The notes under the pieces are model-generated. The model had not been told where the DNA came from, made no database searches, and saw only the letters and a list, made by a program, of their open reading frames with translations. The translations under genes and the position numbers were made by a program. This document shows, piece after piece, positions 20,669 through 32,200 of a stretch of 64,000 nt of DNA. How positions within the stretch are numbered: position 1 is the first letter of the stretch; each line of letters starts with the position of its first letter. This stretch comes from Thamnidium elegans (Eukaryota > Mucoromycota > Mucoromycetes > Mucorales > Mucoraceae), in assembly GCA_025201345.1 (NCBI GenBank), contig JAIXMG010000038.1:248001-312000 (forward strand), written 5' to 3'.

Positions 20669-22297
20669 CAGTGGGCGGCAAAATTGTCCGCATGTTTGGA
20701 CTTTCTGAGTATTTCAGCTTTAATATGCGCTAATTTACGTAGTCACGCAACATATTTTATATCATTTAAAAGCCACACATCTGGTAAGTCGAATGATACT
20801 AATTATATTATAGAGTGACATAGTTCAACCTCCGAAAAACTACTATGAATGTGAGCACTACATGCGGACAATTTCGCCGGTTTATAAAAAAATTAAATTT
20901 TTTAAATTCAAAAACCACAATTTGGTAGAAGATAAAAATTTGCTTATAACAACTACAGAGCAAGCCTTTATTACAGCTCTAATTTCTTTTCATTTTAGTA
21001 TTTTACAAATTCATTAAGGTAAATTGACATGCGCAACCTCTCGCGATCTAAAAAGGAAAACGTGTTACAATGTTTGGAGAGTGGTTTCAGTATACGTGAA
21101 ACATCGTCCAGAACTGGTGTAAGTAAGTCTACTGTTTCCAAAATAGGAAAAAATGAATTATCGGAGAGAGAAACGCAAAAAGCAGGTAGAAAAAAAAAGT
21201 TACTAGTACAACAATTGATTATATGGTGAGAAAGGTAACTGTAAATGGAGTAGAATCAGCCAATGAAATTTCAAGAATGCTTAAAAGTGAGCTGGGAGTA
21301 TTATTGAGCGATCGAAGTATCCGTAGGTATCTCTCATCGCGAGGTATTGAGCGATATAAGAAGCCTGAAAAACCACTATTAAGTGTAAAGAGCAGAAAAA
21401 ATCGCCTAGTGTTCGGCAAAATGCACGTTGATTGGACGGATATGGACTGGAAAGATGTAGTGTGGTCCGACGAGACCAAAATCAATCGCTTTGGCTCCGA
21501 CGGTGCTCACTGGTGCTATAAAAGGGTCACTGAAAATGTCCGCCCATCCCAAATCCAGCAAACAGTAAAGCATAATGGTGGATCTTTTAAAATTTGGAGT
21601 TGTATCACCTGGTCCGGCGTGGGTTATTTAGTGTTTATAGATGATACTCTCGATAAGGAGCTCTATAAACAAATTTTAGAGGAAGATTTGATGAAAACAT
21701 TGCATGACTATAGTATTAATCCAAAGGATATAACATTTATGCATGATAATGATCCGAAGCATACCTCCAAATTAGTAACTCAGTGGCTTGAAGAGCAGCC
21801 ATTTGATACGATGACTTGGCCCGCACAGTCACCTGACCTTAACCCAATTGAAAACATCTGGGGAATGTTGAAAAAACGTTTGTACTCACGTTATGATAAG
21901 CCTCCAGCATCAATGAAAGAGCATAAGCAACGAATCATCGATATTTGGTATAGAATAACGGCTGAAGAGATTAGACCATTCATGCTAAGTATGAACAAGC
22001 GTTGTACAGAAGTTCTAAAAGCCAAAGGATATTGGATTAATCATTAATCTCATTTTAAACGAATAAAAAATAAAGTTCATATTAAACGGCAAAATTGTCC
22101 GCATGTAGTGCTCACATTCGTAGTAGTTTTTCGGAGGTTGAACTATGTCACTCTATAATATAATTAGTATCATTCGACTTACCAGATGTGTGGCTTTTAA
22201 ATGATATAAAATATGTTGCGTGACTACGTAAATTAGCGCATATTAAAGCTGAAATACTCAGAAAGTCCAAACATGCGGACAATTTTGCCGCCCACTG
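20669..22297 (+). mobile_element. Tc1-type transposon with ~213-bp terminal inverted repeats
   Basis: Starts CAGTGGGCGGCAAAATTGTC and ends with the reverse complement, flanked by TA on both sides (20667-20668 and 22298-22299), the standard Tc1/mariner target duplication. The two arms, about 20669-20881 and 22087-22297, are near-perfect inverted repeats. It lies in family A copy 1. Confidence 0.95.
21029..22047 (+). pseudogene. Tc1 transposase (DD34E) with one frameshift
   Basis: The N-terminal helix-turn-helix part (ENVLQCLESGFSIRETSSRT) runs in one frame to 21229; the catalytic part runs in another from about 21190. The shift falls in an A9 run at about 21190; one more A would join the frames. 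Catalytic residues: Asp in WSDETKINRFGSDG, Asp in MHDNDPKHTS and Glu in DLNPIENIWG, with 34 residues between the last two. About 340 aa when read through. Recently inactivated, or using slippage. Confidence 0.85.
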
Positions 22298-23233
22298 TAT
22301 ATAATTCTGATTTATTTATATCTATAGAATATAAAGACGATATGTTAATTTTAAAAATGTAGTATATCCGATAATATAAAAAGATATATTTATTGAAAAT
22401 AATTGATTAAGGGATCATAGATATCCTTCATGGATACAATAATGTGTTGAACATAATAATTGCTAAAGACGATGTCTATACCAGCATTTTAAATCATTAA
22501 AGTACACTTTAAATCGCCCAAAATGCCTAGAATCAAGTAAAAATCGAATAAATTCAAAATGCACTAAAAGCTACCAGAATCAATTTAAAATGGTAAGGCT
22601 TTTACTCTAATATACCTGTGCATAAAGTACGTATATTTCTAAAAGAAAATATAGTTGTATCATCTATAGTTTTAAAGATATCGAATAAAGTAATTTACTT
22701 TGACACATTTTAGACGTCAACTGTGAGCTCCGATCATAAGATATAGACATATAAACTGCAGTTTATTAGTGCTATTTTTTATTCCCTTTTCAATGATAGT
22801 ATTTTGGAAACATTATCGGCATATTTGACGAAGTTATGGTTTTTTCGGAGAGCGAAAAAACAAACAAAATTATCGATATCAAGGTTAATAATTCATATAA
22901 ATGTAAAATATTTATATCATATAAAAGACAAAAACTAGCCGCTTAATATATATCTATTGTATGCTTATTAAAAGCTATTTACGAAATTATACTTTAATTT
23001 ATCGTAATAATAAACAAAATTAGATATATACCTCTTCGTTGTAATTTTTATTTTGTAATTATAAAATTATTTTTCTACTAAGTAAAAACGTTTAAAATTT
23101 ATTTCAATAGAATATACTACGTTTCTCTTTTAAAATATATAAAATATATACCTCTAGTGCATTTAGATTGAAAGTTATAAGCAAAAAACAAAATAAAAAA
23201 TGCGAAAAAAAAGCAAATTTTTTAAAAATAAAA
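22298..23233. other. Family A 5' non-coding region, copy 1, between Tc1 and Ty3 insertions
   Basis: Reverse complement of about 36118-36900 of copy 2; no coding sense. Shows the same AT-rich text as the second copy with scattered point changes. Confidence 0.6.
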
Positions 23234-23411
23234 TGTCAGCGTCTGAAGTGCGTATAGCTTTTAATGTATAATAAGGATTATAAAAGTAGAAGATAATATT
23301 TTTGTGTGAAAGAGATCATTCCTATTTATTTAATGACAATAGAATATTATTTATATCAAACTAAAGTAGTACAAAATTGATAACCAATTTTTGGTTAAAA
23401 GAATAGTGACA
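23234..23411 (-). repeat. 3' LTR of Ty3 element 1
   Basis: 178 bp, starting TGTCAGCGTCTGAAGTGCG and ending AGTGACA; a direct copy of 28484-28661 with one seen difference (ACTAAAG against ATTAAAG). Confidence 0.95.
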
Positions 23412-23445
23412 ATACTCCCCTCCCAACTTGTAGTGTGATGTCTAT

Positions 23446-23473
<28 letters not shown>

Positions 23474-23478
<5 letters not shown>

Positions 23479-26400
23479 CTTTTGCTCTAGCTGTTCGAGG
23501 TATATACCACGATTTATCTATCTTTGAACCATCATATTTTACTGGAATCAATCTATCTGTATGAACCCATGAAGAATAAATTTTTCCATCCACCTCTTTC
23601 ACTTGGTATGTATTATATTCTAAATTTCTTTTCAACACCTGGTAAGGGCCCATCCAATTAAACTCAAGACCTTTTTTTGATTCATGTCTTAGTAATACAT
23701 AATCATTAATTTGAAACGTTTGTGTTGGATTCCCTTTCATGGCAGCGTCCCATCTTTCTTTATCTTTTGTCGATTGTATTCTCATTTTATCTTCAGCAAT
23801 GTGTCTTTGTTCCCGAAGTTTTCTTAAATGAGTAAGGGCGTCTTCGGCTATAAGCTCAGGGTCTTCTTCCGTATAGGGATCCAAAAAGGGACGAAGAATA
23901 TCGCCTGGGATAACAGGGTCAACACCATAGACCATATAGAAAGGACTGAGACCTGTAGTGTGATGTTTTCTTACGCGACAAGCAAAAAGAGCAGTTTCGA
24001 TAAATTCATCCCAACTATGGGTATCACCTTTAACATATTTAGTAATAATATGTTTGAATGTTTGATTGAGTCTTTCGCACTTAGAGTTAGTTCTTGGATG
24101 GAAAGCACTCGTGAAGATATGTTTTGCTTTGATTTTCGTCATATATTGTTTTAAAATTTTTGACATGAAATTAGCGCCTCGATCAGAGACAAGTTCTACT
24201 GGACATCCAAAGCGCATGACTATTTCTTCATATAAAAATTTTACAATTTCAGGAGCAGTGGCATCAGTTAAAGCACGAGCTACGGGCCAATTTGTATTAT
24301 AATCAACAGCCATGATAATCCATTTCTTTCCAACATCAGTAGTTGGTAAAATACCAATAAAATCAATATGCCATCTAGAGAACGGAGGAGGAATTTCAAG
24401 TGGTTTCATAGGAGCATGATGTATATTTTTTTCTTTTCTAGCGTGTAATTGACATTCGGGACATTGAACTAACCAGTTTTTAATATCTTGATTCATTTGT
24501 GGCCACCAGAATCTGGATTTCATTAAATGTTCTATTGTAGTTGTGCCTTGGTGACCGAAACCACGATGAAAATTTTCAACTAAATCTGCGCGTCGTTTAA
24601 AAGGTATAAATTTAGTCCATATATCAGAAGTGTTATTTAACTTTCTCCAGACATGATCATCTTTAGTCTTGAAATTTTTTTGTTGTTGTGTAAGCTTCTT
24701 CTTCCATTTTTCAGGCCATTGTTCCATAGGTTTAAAATAAAAAAGAGGCCAGTCTTTGATGACATCGAACGACTCTGTTTCGGGCTTATTTGTTAATAAA
24801 GCGGCAGCACAATTTTCATAAGATTCATACAAATATTTAGGTTCGATAGATTTGACAGCAGGATTACAATTTGGACCATCACGTCTACTAAGAAGATCTG
24901 GAATAATATTGTCAGTACCTTTTTTGTAAATAATTTTAGGACTATATAGACTAAGTTCAGACATCCATCTTATTAATCTTGGAGATATCTTTGAAGTATC
25001 ATTATAAAATTTCAATGGGAGATGATCAGTATACACTTCATATTTGTTACCATCAATAAAACACCTCCAAATACGTAATGCATTCAAAATACTTAAAAGT
25101 TCTCTTTCTTGAGCAGGGTAATTCTTTTCTTCTTTACTCAATTTGCGAGATTCATAAGCAACAGGCTTCCAATTATCGTTACCCTTAATTTCTTCTTGCA
25201 GAAGCACGGCACCAAGACCTGTCTCGGATGCATCACATTCGATTCGAAAGTCTTTTGACATGTCAGGAGTAAGTAGTACAGGAGCAGTCGTAATTAGAGA
25301 TTTCAGTTTTAAGAAGGCTTTGTCACACTCTAATGTCCAAAGGATGCCACGTTTTTTATAACCAGTGCCTTTAGTTAAATCTGTAATAGGAGCAGCGATT
25401 GTAGAAAATCCAGGTACAAATTGTTTGTAATATTGGCACAACCCGATAAATTTTCTAACTTCTTGAACATTTGTAGGTTGCGGCCAATCAGTAATAGCAC
25501 GTACTTTCTTTTCAGATGGGAGTATACCCTGTCCAGCAATAAGACCATATCCTAAGAATGTTAGACGTTTCTGATTGAATATACATTTCTTTTTATTTAC
25601 GATTAAATTTGCTTTTTCCAGTTTTTGTAACACCATGTGTACATGTTTCTTGTGTAATTCTACATCATTACCTTTTGTGAATATGAGAATATCATCGATG
25701 TATACGATACATATCTTATCAATGAGCTCGCGCAATTCATTATTAACCATGTTCATAAATTGTCTACCGCTATTTTTTAAGCCAAAAGGAATGACCCGCC
25801 ACTTGTACTGACCGTACCTAGTGTTAATTGTAGTTTTTTCAGAATCGGTATCAGTTAATCGTTGTTGGTGAAATCCACTTTTTAGATCTAAAGAACTGTA
25901 AAAATTAGCTCCATGCAATTGCTCTAAGCATTCGTCAATGCGAGGTACTGGAATTCCTTGAGAAATTGTTGCTTTATTGACAGCTCTGTAGTCACAAACC
26001 ATTCTTAATTTGAATGAATTACCATCCTTTTGTTTAACAAAAAGTACAGGAGATCCATAAGGTGATGCTGTAGGTTCAATTAATCCCTGTTTCAGTAATT
26101 CATCTAATTGTCGTCTAAGCTCTTTCAATTCAAGAGGGCTCATTTTATATGGTGCAATTGATATGGGAACATGGTCCGGTTTAAATAAAATCATATCTTG
26201 TGTTGTGCTGCGTATGGGTGGTAATTTATCAATATTACCTTTGAAAACTTCAGGATATTCTTTTTCAAATTCTTTACACCATTTTTGATTCATTTTTTCG
26301 TTTTCTGTCATACTTATATTTGATTTATTTTGGTCAACACTATTTAAAGTATTAGTTTCTAAAATTTGTTTTATATCTATAAAATAACATTTATCAATTT

Positions 26401-28423
26401 TCTTTTTCTTTAGTAAATTTTCTAACTGTTTTGCAGTTAATAAGAATTCGAGATTGTTTATCTCATCTTCGATTTTTACATTATCCTTGAGTTGATAATT
26501 TTTGATCTGTTTATTATATTGATTTGTATCGATCGGTTTGATTAAGGCGTAATTATTTGAATGTCTACGTATTGGTATTTTCCATTCACCAGTGAACCAG
26601 TTGGGTATAGGCTGTACTTGTGCTAACCATGATCTGCCCAAAATGATATCGAATTTTGTGTCGAAAACATACGCTTCAATTTCGTCGTGATAGTTATCCA
26701 TCCTAATATTAAATCGTGCTTTTCTTGTAATCTCACTTCTTTGACCATTAGCTGTTTCTACTGATTGTTTTTGAATTTGCGTAATATCAGAAATATTTTG
26801 TAGCACATTTGAGTTAATATAATTAGCCGAAGCGCCCGAGTCAATTAATACACTATATTTATATCCATCATTTCCATTTATGTTACTATTATACAATGGT
26901 AGTTTATGCTGTGTAATGGATGCATTTAAAATAAAATCAATGTCGTCTTGTAAAAGATCTTTAGTAACAGTAAGTGGTTGCACAAAAGAAGATGAAGAAG
27001 GTAAAACGCTATATAATAAAAAGGAAGGCTTATTAGAATAATGTTCATAATGGTTATTAGTTTTATTGTCATTAGAGTTATCTATCTCTTTATCATTATA
27101 TTCGTTATGGTCAATATCTTTGTTATCATTATCTTTATATTCTTCCATATAATAAAACTTTTGTTGATTTTTATAATTTGGACATTGGGCTTGAATATGA
27201 CCATATCCTTTACATGCGTAACATTGTTTGTTTCGGCTTTGATTACCGCCGCGAAAACCACCACGAAAACCGCCACGGGAAGAACCTCGAAAACCTCCAC
27301 GAGTACTATCACCACGAGAAGAGTTATTACTGCGATAATTACTGCGATAATTATTTCCTTGATATCCACCATGATATCTATTATTAGAATTACCATTAGA
27401 GGAAATCATAGCATACAATTGCTGCACAATTGCAGAAAGGTCCATAGGGTCATCTATTGGTATGTTGTTTTTGTTTTGATGTTCATTAAATGTAGAAGAT
27501 GCATTCGTAGTAGATGATTCATGAAGGTAAGCTTCACTAATTGCTTCGTTCATTGGGGGACAAATGTCACCTCGATACAGTCGGTGTATTTTTAATCTTA
27601 ATTCCGCATCTTTCAGTCCTCTGATAAATTGAGATACAGCTTCATCATTGCTAATATTCTTGATACTCAATTTGATCTGTAAGAATTCTCTAATATACTC
27701 GGAAATGTTACCTTTTTGTTGTAATTGATGTAGTTTGTCACGCAAAATAATAGTAGAATTGGCAGGTTTGAATGTTTGGATTAATAATCTTTTTAATTTA
27801 GCCCAATCATTTAAAGGACCTGATTGATCTTGTTCCACAATGTATAACCACGTTCTAGCATCTTGATCTAATAATGCTTTTCCTAATGTGTACATTTTTT
27901 CATTGTTGTATCCTTTAAAAGTACTGTAGTCTTCAATACTACTAATCCATAAATCAATTATTTGGGCATCACGTTCACCATTATATACTTTAGGTTTTTT
28001 GATAAAATCATTATTGTCGGTTAACTTTTGTTTTTCTAATAACATAGTCATAGCAGCAGTCATGGCAGATGCTATATCGTTGGCCATGGTATTGTTGTTT
28101 TCGGCCATGTTGTAATTTGGTGTTGACAGTTGTTCAGTTTCTAGGTTGTTATTATTAAAATAATTATTTAATGTATCGATATCTTTGTTGTTATACGGTT
28201 TGTTTTCTAGTAATTGTTGTAATATATTTTTTAAAAGCTTATCACTTAATTGTTCCCAATGTTCAATTCGTTTCTTTGTCCTTGTTAATCGATGTTCTTC
28301 TTTTATTTCAGCTTTAGAAGTAACTCTTATTTGTCGATATCTTTCTTGTAGTTTGACTGGTAATTTTTCTTCTATTCTTTCTTCAATTTCAAAACGATTT
28401 AAATAATTTGTTGTATGAGACAT
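23474..28423 (-). CDS. Gag-Pol polyprotein of Ty3 element 1
   Basis: A single uninterrupted 1649-aa frame from the ATG at 28423. Order: Gag capsid region (residues ~140-300, with WLYIVEQDQSG and YIREFLQIKLSI), RG-rich stretch and CCHC knuckle (CYACKGYGHIQAQC, ~398), protease (LIDSGASANYI, ~526), reverse transcriptase (YIDDILIF, ~908), RNase H (YTDHLPLKFY, ~1130), integrase HHCC (HRGFGHQG...CPEC, ~1286-1323) and integrase core (Asp ~1353, Asp in VSDRGANF ~1413, Glu in KCERLNQ ~1450). No C-terminal chromodomain was found. Gag and Pol are fused in frame, unlike Ty3 element 2. All catalytic residues seen are present, so it may be active. Confidence 0.95.
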
Positions 28424-28483
28424 TAATGTCTTTATTTAAAACAAATATACTCCACGTATAAACTTGACGGGAGTGCTACCAAT

Positions 28484-28661
28484 TGTCAGCGTCTGAAGTG
28501 CGTATAGCTTTTAATGTATAATAAGGATTATAAAAGTAGAAGATAATATTTTTGTGTGAAAGAGATCATTCCTATTTATTTAATGACAATAGAATATTAT
28601 TTATATCAAATTAAAGTAGTACAAAATTGATAACCAATTTTTGGTTAAAAGAATAGTGACA
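28484..28661 (-). repeat. 5' LTR of Ty3 element 1
   Basis: Direct repeat of 23234-23411. The reading strand is minus, so transcription should start here and run toward lower coordinates. Confidence 0.95.
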
Positions 28662-28758
28662 AAAAAATTGATAAAACGTTTTCCGGGAATTGAACCGGGA
28701 CCATCATAATGCTGAGCTAATGCTCTACAGGTTGGACTAGGAAGACGAGTTGTTATTA
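28662..28758 (-). other. tRNA-derived pseudo-sequence inside family A, copy 1
   Basis: On the minus strand it has a perfect polymerase III B box (GGTTCAATTCC) within TCCCGGTTCAATTCCCGG, an A-box-like TTAGCTCAGC, and partly pairing ends (GTCTTCC with GGAAAAC). The T stem has a mismatch and the anticodon arm is malformed, so this is not a working tRNA. The same sequence, 11 nt shorter, is at 36040-36113 in copy 2, so it belongs to the transposon. It separates the two Ty3 insertions. Confidence 0.5.
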
Positions 28759-29268
28759 TGTAAGTTTTGTAATAGTATTTATAGTAATTTAAGTGTAATT
28801 GATTCAACTCTCAGTGGTTAATCAATTAAGTAAGTAGTTATGTCAAATAGAAGATAATGTTTTATTAATCATTCAAGAGGGGTATTTATAGTTAAGTGGG
28901 ATAATGGTATTAGTAATAAAGAATATATAAATAGTAAAGTAATATGATAATCATAAGTAGCATGATTATCATAATGAGTATTTGTAATGTGTGCATCTGT
29001 TAAATATTCGGGAAAGAGGAATTAGGAATAACATTGAATACTTGAAGAGGTGACATTTATTCGTTACTGTTTAGCCTTTTTCCTTTTTAGATTATTCTTG
29101 ATAGATGGTACAAACTTCCTTTTTTGGACCTTAGTCTTCTTAAGCCTAAGCTCGATTTCAACCGGGATATCCATGAGGTCTTCATCTTGATCCGGACAAA
29201 CCGGACTGTTGCGGTCCGGACTATTAACTTCCGGGGCATCCAACCCATCTGCCTTTTTCAGATTGACA
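28759..29268 (-). repeat. 3' LTR of Ty3 element 2
   Basis: 510 bp. The segment 29064-29268 is also the end of the pol coding frame, so coding sequence extends into the LTR. One seen difference from the 5' LTR (TTATTCTTG against TTATTATTG). Confidence 0.93.
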
Positions 29269-32200
29269 TTACCCCCTTTCAAGCCTTGTGTTCGACCCTG
29301 AACACTCACAGTAGCGACGGGACTAGTTGGGCGGAAAAAAAAATCTTGATCACCGGGCGGGGACACGGAAGTAGACATTTCAACGTCCTCGGATAAGGAT
29401 AACTCGGGAAGTAAAGGGGATACGATAATAGGGTTATTACTAATAGACTTATCAAGAGGTTCTTTAAATGGATGGTCTATTACTTGGTTATCATTAACGG
29501 TGTCAACAGGTTGCATAACAAGGTCTTCTTCAATACTAGGATTATCATTTAGTGTGACATCAACAAGGTCAGAGTGCACAGTATCATCAATCTTTTCGGA
29601 TAGTGAAGGTAGTACAGGATCGACATAATCACCACATAAAGGAACAGGGACATTCTTCATAGCTTCATTATACTCTCGACGGGCCGCTGTAGGGTCATAC
29701 CAGGGTTTAGAAGGGCGTTCACCATGAGCAGGACGAAGTCTATCGACGTGAACAAGTGACTTCAAAGGTTCACCAGCTAAAGTTTGTAACTTGTAAGTAC
29801 CATAATCAGGGAAAACTTCAACAACAATAAAAGGACCCTTAAACTGAGGTTCAAGACCATAACGACCTTCATGCGTTAGCATAACCATATCACCTAGTTC
29901 AAATGTAAGCTTCTTGATAGTTGCATCCCAACGTATTTTATCTTTTTCGGCCATTGCCTTTAGCCTAAATTCGGCTGCCGCACGATGTTGACCTAACTTA
30001 GTTAATTCACGAGAAGTAATATCCGCAATAGTACGAGGGTCTTCAAACGTAGCCGCATCAATATAAGGATGTAAAGTATCACCTGGTAATTTGGGTTCAC
30101 GACCATAAGTAAGGTAAAACGGACTAAAACCTGTAGTAGAATGAATACGAACGCGACAAGCCCAAAGAGCAGCATGGACAAAATCGTCCCAACGATGAAG
30201 AGCACCATTTGTATACTTGCGAAGCATTTGTTTTATGACACCATTGAAGCGTTCTGCTTTTGAATTCGTTCTTGGATGGTACGCTGACGTAAGCTTAAAT
30301 TTTGAACCAATACGTTTAACATATTCTTGAACTAAAGCACTAGTGAAGTTGGCACCTCGATCAGTTACAATTTCAGACATAACACCAAAATTCATAACGA
30401 TTTCTTCATAAATAAAATCAGCAACTACTTCTTTTGAGGCGCTAGGAACCGCTCTGGCAACACACCAATTCGTAGCATAATCTACACCAATTAGTAACCA
30501 GCGATTACCTTTTAGGGTCATAGGTAAATCAAGGAAATCTAAATGCCATCTATCAAAGGCTGTAGGAACTTTTAAAGGGTGCATTTCATCTCTGTGAGCA
30601 TTTCCGCGACGACTATTAATTTGACATTGAGGACAAGTGTTCAACCACTGTTGAATATCTAACCTAAGAGACGGCCACCAAAATCGAGAAAGTAATATAT
30701 TTAACATTGTCTTGTAACCAGCATGACCAAAAGATTCATGATATTGACTAACAGTTTCAGCTCGTTTTGCAAAAGGTAAAAAAGGAACATTTTTTACACC
30801 AGAGTTAGCATCTATAGCAACCTTGCGATAAACTTGATTAGCAGTAACATGAAAGTGTTTTTCTTCTCTATTTAAAATCGATTTTATTTCAGCTGATTTT
30901 ACCTTAATTCTATTTTCTGGAATTAATAAGAGAGGCCAATCGCTGCGTAATGTAGCAGGTAAGTGATTCCAAGTTGCATACAGATATTCAGGCTCCATTG
31001 GTTTAACATCGGGATTTGGCTTAGCTGCATTAAAGTCCATTCTTGATAAGATATCAGGTATTATGTTTTCTTTGCCAGGTTTATAACAAATATTTGGTGC
31101 ATATAATTCTAATTCATTAATCCACCTTATTAATCTACTTGGCGGGTTTTCTTTTGATCTAAAATACTCCAAAGGAAGGTGGTCAGAGAATACAGTATAA
31201 CCTTTAGGACATCCATCAACATAACACCGCCAGGTACGTAGTGCATGTAGAATCCCAAGCAATTCTCTCTCTTGTGCAGGCAATTTAGTCTCTGAGTCAG
31301 CATATTTTTTTGATTCAAAGCAAAGTGGGTGCCATGGTAGTGTAGGATCATCGTCAGGTTGTAGGAGGACCGCCCCGCAGCCTCGATCAGAAGCATCAAC
31401 TTCAATTCTAAAAGGCTTATCCATACGAACTACTTGAAGTACAGGACTTGATGATAACAATTTCTTTAATCTATCAAAACTATTTTGGCAGTCACTGGTC
31501 CAAACAATTGGTCTCGTTTTTATACCTGTCCCCCTTGTTAAATCTGTTAAAGGCGCAGCTATCGACGCAAAGTTTTTTATAAACCTTTTATAAAATTGAG
31601 CAAACCCAATAAATTGGCGAACTTCTTGTACATTCCTCATTTGTGGCCAATGTTGAACAACTTTCACCTTTTCAGGACTTGGAGAGATACCATGAGCAGT
31701 TATTTTGAAACCCACAAAAGTTAATTCACTCTTGCTAAATTCGCACTTCTTTAAGTTAGCAATCAGTTTTTCTTTTTTTAGTACATTCAGAATCTGTCGA
31801 ACGTGGATCTTGTGTTCTTCAAGCGTTTTACTAAAAATGAGAATATCGTCAAGGTATACAATAGTTGTTTTATCAATATATTCACCAAGAATCTTGTTCA
31901 TTAACGATTGGAATACAGGTGGAGCATTGCAAAGCCCAAAAGGCAATACCAGCCATGAGTACTGACCGTACCGAGTGTTGAAAGCAGTTTTTGGAACATC
32001 ATCAGGATGGATTCTGATTTGATGGTAACCACTTCGTAAATCCAAACTTGTAAAATAACGTGCACCACTCATTTTGTCTAAGCATTCATCAATTCTAGGT
32101 ATACTTGAACTATTTCGGATGGAAAGTTTATTCAAAGATCGGTAATCAATACACATTCGAAGGCTTCCAGGTTTTGTTGATCCAGGATCAGGCTTCTTAC

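Larger units (their letters stand above)
23234..28661 (-). mobile_element. Complete Ty3/Gypsy retrotransposon 1
   Basis: Flanked by 178-bp LTRs (23234-23411 and 28484-28661), which begin TG and end CA and differ at one position that I can see. The polypurine tract GGGAGGGGAGTA lies next to the 3' LTR (minus strand, about 23412-23428). The candidate primer-binding site TGGTAGCACTCCCGTCAA follows the 5' LTR. It interrupts family A copy 1 within an A-rich sequence; AAAA is a possible 4-bp target duplication. One long ORF. Confidence 0.93.

Noticed and set aside
27041..27517. 158-aa plus-strand ORF opposite Gag of Ty3 element 1
   Set aside because: An antisense shadow of the RG/Asn-rich Gag region; Ile/Thr-rich with no domain.
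28662..28758. Functional tRNA gene
   Set aside because: The T stem has a mismatch, the anticodon arm does not fold to a 5-bp stem with 7-nt loop, and the second copy lacks 11 nt there; kept only as tRNA-derived.
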